DNA of 30,243 nucleotides from the IMG/VR virus record IMGVR_UViG_3300035698_015831, positions 1 through 30,243 of that record; one strand, 5' to 3'. Shown here piece after piece: positions 19,894 to 30,243 of this stretch. Source of the stretch: a virus. Both the position numbers and the translations under genes were made by a program. Every line of letters starts with the position of its first letter. The stretch's first letter is position 1. A model generated the notes under the pieces. The model did no database searches. It had not been told where the DNA came from and saw nothing but the letters and a program-made list of their open reading frames with translations.

Positions 19894-20567
19894 GTGAGGG
19901 AGTTGCGTACTGCTACGCACGAGTATCTACCCACATGCAGGCAGAGGACGGAATAAGTTTGGGGGCACAAGAGAGGCAAATGATTTTAGCTGCTGAGGCT
20001 GCAGGATATGAAGCAACCATCCTTCGTGAAGAGGGGCGCTCGGGTAAGAACATCACCGGAAGACCGATACTCACAAAGGCACTTTCTGATTTAGATGAAG
20101 GTAAGGCACAAGCACTCTATGTGACCCGACTTGACCGGCTTGCTCGCTCAACCCGTGATTTTCTTAGCATCGTTGACCGCTCCCATAAAAATGGATGGCG
20201 CTTGTCAATGCTTGACCTAGGACTTGACACCGCAACCTACCAAGGTCGTTTTGTAGTCACCGTCATGTCAGCCATGGCGGAGATGGAGCGTGGAATGATT
20301 TCCCTGCGTCAAAAAGATGTGCACAAAGATAGGCGGGACTCCGGAAAGATTTGGGGGGTTGATATTGGTCCTAGGTCAAAGGTTTTAGAAGAGACTAAGC
20401 AAATGATTTATGACAAGAGAAAAGCGGGTGTTTCATATGGGTCTATTGCTAACGAACTGAACGCTCGTAAAATCCAGACAGCGCAAGGGGGGAAGCAGTG
20501 GTATGCCTCAACTGTTTCTAGTGTTTACGCTGCTATTTGCAGGGAAATCGACGCTACAAAGAACTAA
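19890..20567 (+). CDS. Small serine recombinase (resolvase/invertase type)
   Basis: A 225-aa protein. The N-terminal resolvase domain has YARVST (9-14, nucleophile Ser13, Arg11), EEGRSGKN (47-54), TRLDRLARSTRDF (79-91, active-site arginines) and AMAEMERGMI (128-137). The C-terminal part (about 160-225) has KAGVSYGSIANELNARKI, a recombinase HTH-like segment. It lacks the long zinc-ribbon region of large serine integrases, so a resolvase, invertase or transposon-type role is more likely. It is translationally coupled to thyX by an ATGA overlap, an unusual pairing. No recombination site is recognisable nearby. Confidence 0.85.
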   Translation: MSEGVAYCYARVSTHMQAEDGISLGAQERQMILAAEAAGYEATILREEGRSGKNITGRPILTKALSDLDEGKAQALYVTRLDRLARSTRDFLSIVDRSHKNGWRLSMLDLGLDTATYQGRFVVTVMSAMAEMERGMISLRQKDVHKDRRDSGKIWGVDIGPRSKVLEETKQMIYDKRKAGVSYGSIANELNARKIQTAQGGKQWYASTVSSVYAAICREIDATKN

Positions 20568-20648
20568 TAAAATTTGGGTATTTGAAAAAGATGTGATAGA
20601 TTTTTCCTAGGGACATGCTTTGGACAAACGACATAAATGGAGAGATAA

Positions 20649-21110
20649 ATGAGCCAAGAGCTCGTAGAAGAATACGCTAACAAAATTGAGCCAATCTTGC
20701 ATTTAGCAAAGAAAGCTTATGGTCGGCGTAATCAAGACACGCCTGCCCACCGAGCAAGCAAGCAATACACCGACCTTCTTAAAGAGTTTCAGGAGAAAGG
20801 CGGGAGTCTTCCCAAGCTTGCTGAGCGCATTAATGTCGCCTACGCAGGTGTTCGACGTCGTGTCGCAATGAGTAATATTGTCGTCAGCGAATACAAACCA
20901 AAGATTCGACTTAGGGAGCAAAACATTGAAGCTGCCTCTGAGCGTGTTCGCTCTGCTAAGGAAAAAGGGACCGACTTCTACCACGACCAGCTTCGTTCCG
21001 AGTACATGTTGGGCATCTCTCTCTCCAACTTGGCGAAGCACATGGGTCTCAGTTCCGCTGCTCCGCTCTATTATGGAGTGCAGAGGAGTCTTCAGCGTCA
21101 GACTAGATAG
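20649..21110 (+). CDS. HTH protein upstream of TerL (candidate small terminase subunit)
   Basis: A 153-aa protein with two helix-turn-helix-like segments, GGSLPKLAERINVAYAGVRRRV (about 51-72) and YMLGISLSNLAKHMGL (about 119-134), joined by a charged helical linker. It is 11 nt upstream of the TerL gene, the usual place of a small terminase subunit. GGAGAG precedes the ATG. A transcription factor role is possible. Confidence 0.6.
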   Translation: MSQELVEEYANKIEPILHLAKKAYGRRNQDTPAHRASKQYTDLLKEFQEKGGSLPKLAERINVAYAGVRRRVAMSNIVVSEYKPKIRLREQNIEAASERVRSAKEKGTDFYHDQLRSEYMLGISLSNLAKHMGLSSAAPLYYGVQRSLQRQTR

Positions 21111-21121
21111 GACAGGGTTTT

Positions 21122-22534
21122 ATGGCTAAGAGTTTGATGGAACAGATAGCCCTCTTGCCTGAGAAGGAAAAACAAGAAGTCCTTGCTGGTCTAGATATGG
21201 ACAGTCTCGTATGGGATTGGTCCGCATGGGCCAGACCCGAGCAAAAACCTCCCGACAGCACCGACTGGAGTATCTGGCTGTACCTAGCCGGTCGTGGTGC
21301 GGGGAAAACGAGAAGCGCAGCCGAGTGGGTTCGAGAGAAGGCTAAAGACACTTCTCAGGGGCAGCTTCGTTTTGCCCTAGTCGCCCGTACTGCAGCAGAC
21401 GTTCGTGACGTTGTAGTCGAGGGTGAGTCAGGTGTTATGAACATCTGCCCCCCATCTGAGCAGCCACACTATGAGCCATCAAAGCGAAGGCTCACATGGC
21501 CCAACGGCAACATGGCCACCCTTTTAACCGCCGATGAACCGGATGGCCTTCGTGGTATTCAGGCTCACTACTCGTGGGCTGATGAGTTGGCAGCTTGGCG
21601 TCAAAGTCCAGATGCTGCTGGCATGACTTCTTGGGATAACCTTCGAGTCGCAACTAGACTTGGGTCAAATCCCCAAATTATTGCAACCACGACCCCAAAA
21701 AGAGTTCCAATTCTCTACTCGTTGATTGCTGAAGCGAAAAAAAGTGGTCTAGTTTATATCTCTAAAGGTTCGACCCTTGATAACGCTGGGAACTTGTCGA
21801 GCACATATCTACAAGCAATTACCGGGGTATACGAGGGAACTCGTCTGGCCCAGCAGGAGCTTTATGGTGAAATGCTCGATGATGTTGAGGGCGCTCTTTG
21901 GACAATTGAAATGATTGAAGAAGCCAGACAAATGATTTTACCCCCCAGCACCCCCCTCAGGTGCATCGGAGTAGACCCGTCAGTTGCCGAAAACCCCCGA
22001 GACGAGTGCGGCATTGTTGTTTGCGCCTCTACTTCAGACCGAGATTTATATAAGCGCCACGCTTGGGTGCTTGAAGATGCAACTATTCACGGGTCACCTG
22101 AGGTATGGGCTAGCAAAGTTGTTGAGATGGCTCGGCGTTGGGGATGTCCCGTTGTAGCTGAGGTCAACCAAGGTGGAGCACTAGTTCGCAACGCTATTAA
22201 TGCGATTGACCCGAATGTGAAGGTTCTAGAAGTCCATTCAAAGTATGGCAAGGCTCTTCGTGCGGAACCCGTTGTTCTTGCTTATGAGCAGAGCCGGATT
22301 CATCATGTCAATTATCTTCCAGACCTTGAGTCTCAGATGACAACATGGATTCCCGGGGAGACCAGAAATTCACCAGACCGGGTAGATGCTTTGGTACACG
22401 CAATGACTGCTTTGCTTGTCAAGCCACCGGCAGGTTTTTCTGGTGGAAAGCTAAAAGCAAAGTCTCCGGCTGCCCGACGTCTTCCATCTCATCGGGGTCC
22501 TCAAGGTGGCGGAAGAGTTTTTACTGCCCGCTAA
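21122..22534 (+). CDS. Terminase large subunit
   Basis: A 470-aa packaging motor. The ATPase domain has a Walker A-type LAGRGAGKTRSA (55-66, Lys62), the Walker B YSWADELAAW (150-159, Asp154 and Glu155) and IIATTTPKR (186-194) as coupling motif. The RNase H-like nuclease domain has GVDPS (Asp285), VAEVNQGG (Glu347) and RVDALVHAMTAL (Asp422), the three expected acids. It is a complete T4/Terminase_6-type protein. It cuts concatemers and pumps DNA into the prohead. It ends exactly where the convergent primase gene ends. Confidence 0.93.
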   Translation: MAKSLMEQIALLPEKEKQEVLAGLDMDSLVWDWSAWARPEQKPPDSTDWSIWLYLAGRGAGKTRSAAEWVREKAKDTSQGQLRFALVARTAADVRDVVVEGESGVMNICPPSEQPHYEPSKRRLTWPNGNMATLLTADEPDGLRGIQAHYSWADELAAWRQSPDAAGMTSWDNLRVATRLGSNPQIIATTTPKRVPILYSLIAEAKKSGLVYISKGSTLDNAGNLSSTYLQAITGVYEGTRLAQQELYGEMLDDVEGALWTIEMIEEARQMILPPSTPLRCIGVDPSVAENPRDECGIVVCASTSDRDLYKRHAWVLEDATIHGSPEVWASKVVEMARRWGCPVVAEVNQGGALVRNAINAIDPNVKVLEVHSKYGKALRAEPVVLAYEQSRIHHVNYLPDLESQMTTWIPGETRNSPDRVDALVHAMTALLVKPPAGFSGGKLKAKSPAARRLPSHRGPQGGGRVFTAR

Positions 22535-25120
22535 TTATCTTGCTAAGTTGCTTGCCGAGTACCAATCAATCTCCGCAGAGAGTGACACCGACCTCATTAC
22601 AATCTTTCTTCCGTAGATTTCTGCTTTTGCTCCAAGACCTTCTACCTTAAGGTTTCGGTCAACTAGTTTTCTGTGGAAAGCAATCTGAGTCATTGCTCTT
22701 TCTCCACGGTCCTCTGACCACCTTCTATAAAGACCGTACAGAGACTTGACTGGAGTTTTTTCTCCCTCAAGTTCTTCTGTTTCTTCTGACAAGAAGATAC
22801 CAATTCGGTCTTCGTTTTTCCGATAGATGTCTGCTGCTTCTGACACAACTGAGCACCACCCGATTGCGTCTTTAGAAGTTGAGTTTAGAATCTTCATCGC
22901 TCCTTCGACAGCCCAAGCTAAAACAGCCGGGAGTGCTCCCTCCGGGTCAAATATATAGTCTTTGAGGTCGGGGTCTGGAACTTCAGGAATTTTCAAAAAC
23001 GGGATTGGTCGGATACGTCGCCACATAGCGTCGTCCGTGATGATGGGTCGATGGTTAGTTGAGACCCACAGTTTTGCTTGCGACTGGAACGTAAAAGGCT
23101 GTTCACCCGGAGAACGTGCTGAGATTTCGGAAGAACCCGTGAGTTTCTTAACCGAGTTCTCCTTCAGTCGCTCAGAGTCTGGCAGTTCGTCCACCCAGAC
23201 GATGCGACGACCACGCAATTGAGCCCAGTGGTAGAGGTCGGTGCTGTTTGCGTTTCCATCTCCTTGAGCAAGAATGCTTGAATCAAGAGGCCACGCATAT
23301 TGCTGAGTGCCTAAGGCTTTAACAATAGCTTCAACAAATGTGTTTTTACCAGAACCAGCGGGACCATAAACCAAGAACATTAAGTCATACTTGTTTGAAC
23401 CCGTGATTGAATACCCAGCTGCACGCTGCAACCAGTCTTGGTACTCTCTATCTCCACCGGTAGCGAAGTTGAGAAACTCTTCCCATCTGGCATTTCTGTG
23501 ACCTGCTGTGTAACCAACGGTAGCACGACGGGTGATATACAGGTCAGGACGACCTTTGAGAAGTTCTCCGGTCTTGAGATTAATTACTCCATTGGCAACA
23601 CCAAGAAGGTTTTGGTCCTTATCCCAGCCTTCGACAGCGACCTCAACACGGGGGTCAGACTTTGCGTTTTCAATGGACCCGTGAAGTCGGGCGTTCGACC
23701 GAGACTGGTGGGCCCACTTAATTACATCGGTTTGTTGAGACTCTGAGTAGCTACCTACGTCAGTAGAAATAATTGACCCAAGCCTTTTGGCAAGCTCTTG
23801 AACCTCAAGGTCTTCACGGTCTGGCTTCCAGTATCCCTCTTTCCAAACAAACCAGCCAAGACCAGTGGTGTACCGAGTACCAGTCCCAAAAACATCGACA
23901 AGGCGACGACCATTACCGGTGTCGGATAAAGAACGCCGTCTCTCATCTCCACCATCTTCAGGATTGAGAGAGTCCGGGTCTTTTGGAATATCCATGTTTG
24001 AGATGCTCGCTGCATCTGAAATAGAATCTCCATGCTCAATAGAAGTAAGAATGGCTTCTTTGCCATAACGCACTATATTCCCACCTTGCACCGGGGAGAC
24101 GACTCCAGTCATAGCTTTAGGTTGCTCATCGGGGGAAAGATTCTTCGCTTGCTTTTGGAGCCACTCGGCTGTTTCCGCAGAGATGATGCCAACCTTCGGG
24201 TTGTCAGCAACAAAATCAATAGCACGGTGAACGTGGTGGAGGAGACCGTTTGTTCCCTCGATGTGAAGCGGTGGTCGAACTTTCTCAGTGTTAAAACGAA
24301 TCATCATCGTTTCAATCATTTGTCGGCCCATCGAGTCTGTTCCATACTTGTTGGCCAAAGAGCATGTAGCTTTGTAAATATCTACGGCACGAGAACCTTC
24401 TTCAATACCCTCTTCCAGCATTTTGTCAACATCGACCGTTGATTCATAATCCAACCAACCCCAGTCGCCTTCGTCGAGAGTGAAACTTGTTTTTCGGGCT
24501 CGTTTGCGAAGAACGGCAAGAAGTTCCTCGGGAGCCTCTGCCATTTCCATCTCCCACGGGGCGTGCCCCTCAACCCATTCGTAACCTACCCCCGAGAAGT
24601 GTCTGCTTGGAGCAACTAATACATACCCGTTGTGCTTAATGTCAATGCCTTTAAGCCCCATGCTTATGAGATTGCCAACCAACCCCTCCGAGCTATCGCA
24701 TCGGTAAAAAATGTGACGACCTCTCTGAGGCTGACCGTTTTCTCCGGTATATGTTCCGGTAATCGCTTCAATTGTCGGAGGCAGAGCACCCTCCACCATC
24801 GCTTCAAACTTTTCAAACGACTTAGGACCACCTGACCGAGGGTCGATATCAATTACAAAAAACCCAGACTTGGAGCAGTGAACCCCAACGTTATAGTGCG
24901 GGTCTTTCTTCCACCACTCTGCGATAGCAGAAAGGTCGCTAGTTGATTTAGTGTTCCATTCGGGCAGGGCGGGATGCTTCCCCACTTCCTTAGGCTCACC
25001 ATGCCCTTTACTGCAGGTACAACGTCCTCCCACGATTCCGTAGCACGGAAGAATGTTCCAGTCGATGCCCCCGTAGAACACTGCTGCTTTGGCTTGCCTC
25101 GTCGTTTCGTCGTTAGACAC
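22535..25120 (-). CDS. Primase-polymerase / SF3-type helicase fusion
   Basis: An 861-aa replication protein. The N-terminus is a bifunctional prim-pol domain: GKHPALPEW (47-55), NVGVHCSKSGFFVIDIDPRSGG (77-98, catalytic Asp91 and Asp93), RGRHIFY (133-139) and KGIDIKHNGYVLVAPSRHFSG (157-177). Cys34/Cys36 may form part of a zinc site. The C-terminus is a D5/P4-like helicase: LVYGPAGSGKNTF (583-595, Lys592), IVWVDELPDSERLKE (640-654, Walker B), LWVSTNHRPI (684-693, sensor 1) and MWRRIRPIPF (699-708, arginine finger region). It would prime and unwind the phage origin. The start is GTG with CGAGGAG upstream. Confidence 0.92.
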   Translation of the reverse strand: MSNDETTRQAKAAVFYGGIDWNILPCYGIVGGRCTCSKGHGEPKEVGKHPALPEWNTKSTSDLSAIAEWWKKDPHYNVGVHCSKSGFFVIDIDPRSGGPKSFEKFEAMVEGALPPTIEAITGTYTGENGQPQRGRHIFYRCDSSEGLVGNLISMGLKGIDIKHNGYVLVAPSRHFSGVGYEWVEGHAPWEMEMAEAPEELLAVLRKRARKTSFTLDEGDWGWLDYESTVDVDKMLEEGIEEGSRAVDIYKATCSLANKYGTDSMGRQMIETMMIRFNTEKVRPPLHIEGTNGLLHHVHRAIDFVADNPKVGIISAETAEWLQKQAKNLSPDEQPKAMTGVVSPVQGGNIVRYGKEAILTSIEHGDSISDAASISNMDIPKDPDSLNPEDGGDERRRSLSDTGNGRRLVDVFGTGTRYTTGLGWFVWKEGYWKPDREDLEVQELAKRLGSIISTDVGSYSESQQTDVIKWAHQSRSNARLHGSIENAKSDPRVEVAVEGWDKDQNLLGVANGVINLKTGELLKGRPDLYITRRATVGYTAGHRNARWEEFLNFATGGDREYQDWLQRAAGYSITGSNKYDLMFLVYGPAGSGKNTFVEAIVKALGTQQYAWPLDSSILAQGDGNANSTDLYHWAQLRGRRIVWVDELPDSERLKENSVKKLTGSSEISARSPGEQPFTFQSQAKLWVSTNHRPIITDDAMWRRIRPIPFLKIPEVPDPDLKDYIFDPEGALPAVLAWAVEGAMKILNSTSKDAIGWCSVVSEAADIYRKNEDRIGIFLSEETEELEGEKTPVKSLYGLYRRWSEDRGERAMTQIAFHRKLVDRNLKVEGLGAKAEIYGRKIVMRSVSLSAEIDWYSASNLAR

Positions 25121-25311
25121 GTACTCCTCGATTCATTTGCAGAAGGATACAACCAATACATCCAGCCAGTCAAGGGTCTTACGGAACGGATTGGAAGTCT
25201 TTCGACTATACACCCATCAGGGCGGTGGTGACACACTTGTTAGAAAATAAGTAGGATAAACTAATAGAGTATTCGCCAAGAAAAAACTAGTTAAGTAGTC
25301 AGGAACTTTTT

Positions 25312-25770
25312 ATGTCTTTTACTGCGCTCGTGGCAGCTGCCGCCGACGAGGCCGGTAATTGGTGGGAGCCGGGGACTCCCAATTTTCTTGATGTTGGTGA
25401 TATCGCTGCGGTGGTAGGTCTTCTTATCACCATCTGTGGCCTAATCTACGGATGCACCAAGTGGTGGATGAAACTGATGCAGAACATGATTCGAGAAGAA
25501 ATTGAAGTTGCAACTGAACCAATACATCCAAACTCAAACGGTGGGCTTAGCCTCGCAGATGTTGCAAGAAGGACTGAAGTACTTGACACCGAGATGAAGT
25601 CGATGAACAAGAAGGTTGACCGTCTCGGTAGGTCGGTGGACCAGTCCAATGAGTTGCTCATTAGATTTTTGAACGAGACCTCCGGGTCGACAGAGTTTGA
25701 TAAAGTGATGAAAGAAGACGAAGCAAAAAAAGCGCCACGCCCGAGGGGCTCTCGGTCCGCAGATAGTTAA
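25312..25770 (+). CDS. Membrane protein with coiled coil (DUF2746-like)
   Basis: A 152-aa protein with one TM helix (about 28-49, DIAAVVGLLITICGLIYGC), then IREEIEVATEPIHPNSNGGLSLADVARR and a heptad region (VLDTEMKSMNKKVDRLGRSVDQSNELLIRFL). The 'I.EEI...T.pI.P..NGG.SLaDV' pattern matches DUF2746 proteins of mycobacteriophages. It may be a lysis or membrane-anchoring accessory. AGGAA lies upstream of the ATG. Confidence 0.65.
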   Translation: MSFTALVAAAADEAGNWWEPGTPNFLDVGDIAAVVGLLITICGLIYGCTKWWMKLMQNMIREEIEVATEPIHPNSNGGLSLADVARRTEVLDTEMKSMNKKVDRLGRSVDQSNELLIRFLNETSGSTEFDKVMKEDEAKKAPRPRGSRSADS

Positions 25771-25953
25771 TTTGTATTATACCTCTGGTCTCTGACCGTT
25801 TTCGGGCACTTTTTTAGACACGCCGTTCAGTGGTTTTTTCCTGATATCCCTCTAGAAACAACTCGCCAGTGCTAGGGTTTCTACCGACGTAACCAATGGT
25901 CTTGCGAAGAGACTTTAGACTACGGTAGAAGAAAGACTGACTGGAGGAAATCT

Positions 25954-26244
25954 ATGAGCCTAGCGGACAAGCTAAACAACGCAAAGCGAAGTGAAACAGG
26001 TCTCCCCTGCGGAGTAGCAAAGTTGCTTTCCGAGGTTCAAGGAGAGGACAAGGAGGCTCTTGATTTGGTATTTCAGTCACGCTCCGTTTCGGGCACCATT
26101 TCCAATCGGCAAATCTACGACATCCTTCTAAGCGAAAAACACGATATCTCGTATTCTTCGGTTGCTCTACACCGCAGGCAACAGTGCCGATGCTTTGTCG
26201 GGAGAAATAGTCGAACTAGACAACAGTTGACCGAGAAGGCTTGA
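25954..26244 (+). CDS. Small HTH-type protein, 96 aa
   Basis: MSLADKLNNAKR..., then a short Cys-containing segment (LPCGVAKLLSEV) and an HTH-like unit (SNRQIYDILLSEKHDISYSSVALHRRQQCRC) with a basic end. This is a recognisable actinophage small-protein type ('...V...L..eGhdis..tv..HRR..C'). GGAGG lies before the ATG. It is 1 nt upstream of the metallophosphoesterase, so the two are probably coupled. DNA binding is likely; the target is unknown. Confidence 0.6.
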   Translation: MSLADKLNNAKRSETGLPCGVAKLLSEVQGEDKEALDLVFQSRSVSGTISNRQIYDILLSEKHDISYSSVALHRRQQCRCFVGRNSRTRQQLTEKA

Positions 26245-26245
26245 T

Positions 26246-27448
26246 ATGTCGGAGCTCACAGAGCGTTTAGAGGCTTTGGTATCACCGGGACCAAGCGGTT
26301 CTGATATAAAAGCTCTTAATACTCCTGAATCATGGAAGCCTCGTCTTGAGGTTGACCCAAATGGCGGGTACCTCATTTCAACTCCTCGACCAGCGGGGGA
26401 AGTTCCCGATGCGGAACAACTACTTCACGAGTTTGACTTAGACCCCATGATGTGGTCCGTCACATCGCTCCGTAAGTCCAGATGGCAGACTTATGGCGGC
26501 GAGTGGCTTGAAGCGTACCGAGCCACCCTTGTCCCGGTTCAGTCAATAAACACACAGTCGGACTTTGACCTAGAGCAGCTTATTCAAGAAGTTTCTAAGT
26601 GGAAACCGTCAAAAGGTTCTAAAAAACAGACAGGAGAGTTGGCATATCTGTTTGTACCAAGTGACCAGCAAATTGGAAAAAAGCAGGGATACGATGGCAC
26701 CAAGACCACCGTCTCTCGTTTGTTTGAAATGACCGATGGAGCCGTCCAAAGGCTTAAAGACCTTAGAAAAATTGGAAGAAGTATTGGAACAGTCGTCATT
26801 GCATTGCCCGGAGACCATGTAGAGGGCAATACCTCTCAAAATGGCAAGCTTCAGAGCCAAGCAGCATCAGATTTGGGCCTAACCGAGCAAACCCGAGTGG
26901 CAAGACGGCTTTTGCTTGCTCAAATCAAGGCTTTTGCACCTTTAGCCGACCGAGTGATTGTCCCTGTTGTCAATGGAAACCACGATGAAGTTACAAGGCA
27001 GGTCCATGCTGACCCCTCGGATGGTTGGAATGTAGAGATTGCCTCTGCGGTTCAAGACGCATGTGCTGAAAACGAAAATCTTGCTCATGTTGAGTTTAGA
27101 TTTCCAGAAAAATCTCATCAAACTCTTGCTGTAGAGGTTTGCGGAACAATGCTTGGGCTATTCCACGGTCATCAGACTGGAAGCAATGTTTTGCCGTATT
27201 TGCAGAAGCAATCAGCAGGTCAAACAGCTCTGGGCCTGTGTGATGTTTGGGTTTCTGGGCATTATCACAACTTCAAATGCATGGACATTGGAGAGCGTTT
27301 ATGGCTTCAAGCCCCCACAACTGATGTGGGAAGTGCTTGGTTTAGGGACCGACATGGGCTAGAATCCCTCCCGGGCATTCTAACAATGGTGATAGGAGAG
27401 GGCTATAATCCAAGAAATGATATTAGCGTTATTTCGGGCACTCGTTAG
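26246..27448 (+). CDS. Mre11/SbcD-like metallophosphoesterase
   Basis: A 400-aa protein with all core calcineurin-like motifs: PSDQQIGK (138-145), GDHVEG (189-194), GNHDE (244-248), GLFHGH (304-309) and SGHYHNF (337-343). Unlike the canonical D-x-H, motif I is D-x-Q. Together they bind two metals for phosphodiester cleavage. The first ~130 residues are unlike Mre11 and may bind a partner or DNA. No SbcC-type ATPase is in this window. A nuclease role in replication, repair or host DNA breakdown is likely. Confidence 0.8.
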   Translation: MSELTERLEALVSPGPSGSDIKALNTPESWKPRLEVDPNGGYLISTPRPAGEVPDAEQLLHEFDLDPMMWSVTSLRKSRWQTYGGEWLEAYRATLVPVQSINTQSDFDLEQLIQEVSKWKPSKGSKKQTGELAYLFVPSDQQIGKKQGYDGTKTTVSRLFEMTDGAVQRLKDLRKIGRSIGTVVIALPGDHVEGNTSQNGKLQSQAASDLGLTEQTRVARRLLLAQIKAFAPLADRVIVPVVNGNHDEVTRQVHADPSDGWNVEIASAVQDACAENENLAHVEFRFPEKSHQTLAVEVCGTMLGLFHGHQTGSNVLPYLQKQSAGQTALGLCDVWVSGHYHNFKCMDIGERLWLQAPTTDVGSAWFRDRHGLESLPGILTMVIGEGYNPRNDISVISGTR

Positions 27449-27559
27449 GGAGCAATTCCCCACTCGGGCTCCTAGTAACAGCGTACAATATAAAAGGTCG
27501 AGGAAACTGTTGCCTGTGCAGTTGTCCCGCAGATGCCTGTATAGCTTGGAGTGCTGCAC

Positions 27560-30243
<2,684 letters not shown>

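Noticed and set aside
25373-25389. GGGAG and CTCCC inverted repeat resembling the start leader
   Set aside because: It lies inside the coding sequence of the membrane protein (Trp-Glu-Pro-Gly-Thr-Pro) and no start codon follows in the right place.

Overview
The window looks like a stretch of a dsDNA tailed-phage genome (Caudoviricetes) that infects an actinobacterium. The phage signs are a terminase large subunit, a holin, three peptidoglycan hydrolases, a primase-polymerase/helicase and a collagen-like tail fibre running off the right edge. The actinobacterial signs are small proteins of types I recognise from actinophages (a DUF7455-like zinc protein, a DUF7246-like protein, a DUF2746-like membrane protein) and many genes with TAnnnT -10 boxes placed exactly 6 nt before the start codon, the leaderless arrangement known from mycobacteria. 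All family names rest on reading motifs by eye; nothing was searched. About 52 protein genes and 2 tRNAs can be supported.

Layout. 1-4221 is a leftward block: a gene cut by the left edge, a 52-aa zinc-ribbon miniprotein, a 59-aa protein, a 346-aa protein resembling terminase small subunits, a small coiled-coil protein, tRNA-His, a holin, and six small, mostly overlapping genes, several with CxxC pairs. 4222-4737 is an AT-rich non-coding gap holding nine same-strand GACTA motifs, partly in 8-bp tandem register. 4738-5409 is a leftward glycosyltransferase. 5509-12799 runs rightward: amidase endolysin, a secreted lysozyme-like protein, small genes, class II ribonucleotide reductase, an M23 peptidase with two peptidoglycan-binding domains, an FmdB-like zinc ribbon, micro-ORFs, tRNA-Thr, a GH130-like propeller protein and a DUF7455-like protein. 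12796-17391 is a mosaic of very small operons that flip strand repeatedly, with a polysaccharide pyruvyl transferase in the middle. 17412-22534 runs rightward: TagD-like cytidylyltransferase, a possible PD-(D/E)XK protein, ThyX, a serine recombinase, an HTH protein and TerL. 22535-25120 is the leftward primase-helicase. 25312-30243 runs rightward: membrane protein, HTH protein, Mre11-like metallophosphoesterase and the tail fibre.

How the parts work together. RNR and ThyX supply dNTPs and dTMP. The primase-helicase, Mre11-like phosphoesterase and recombinase handle DNA, and TerL packages it. The holin and three wall hydrolases serve entry or lysis. Four glycan-related genes (glycosyltransferase, GH130-like, pyruvyl transferase, TagD-like) suggest the phage remodels a glycan on its particle or its host.

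The most interesting signal is regulatory. Two start-site grammars coexist between 12.5 and 18 kb. Lead genes tend to have a -10 box 6 nt before the start codon and no Shine-Dalgarno sequence. Four downstream genes share a conserved 14-nt leader (GRGAGYCYGRARAA) abutting the ATG, reminiscent of the start-associated sequences of cluster K mycobacteriophages.
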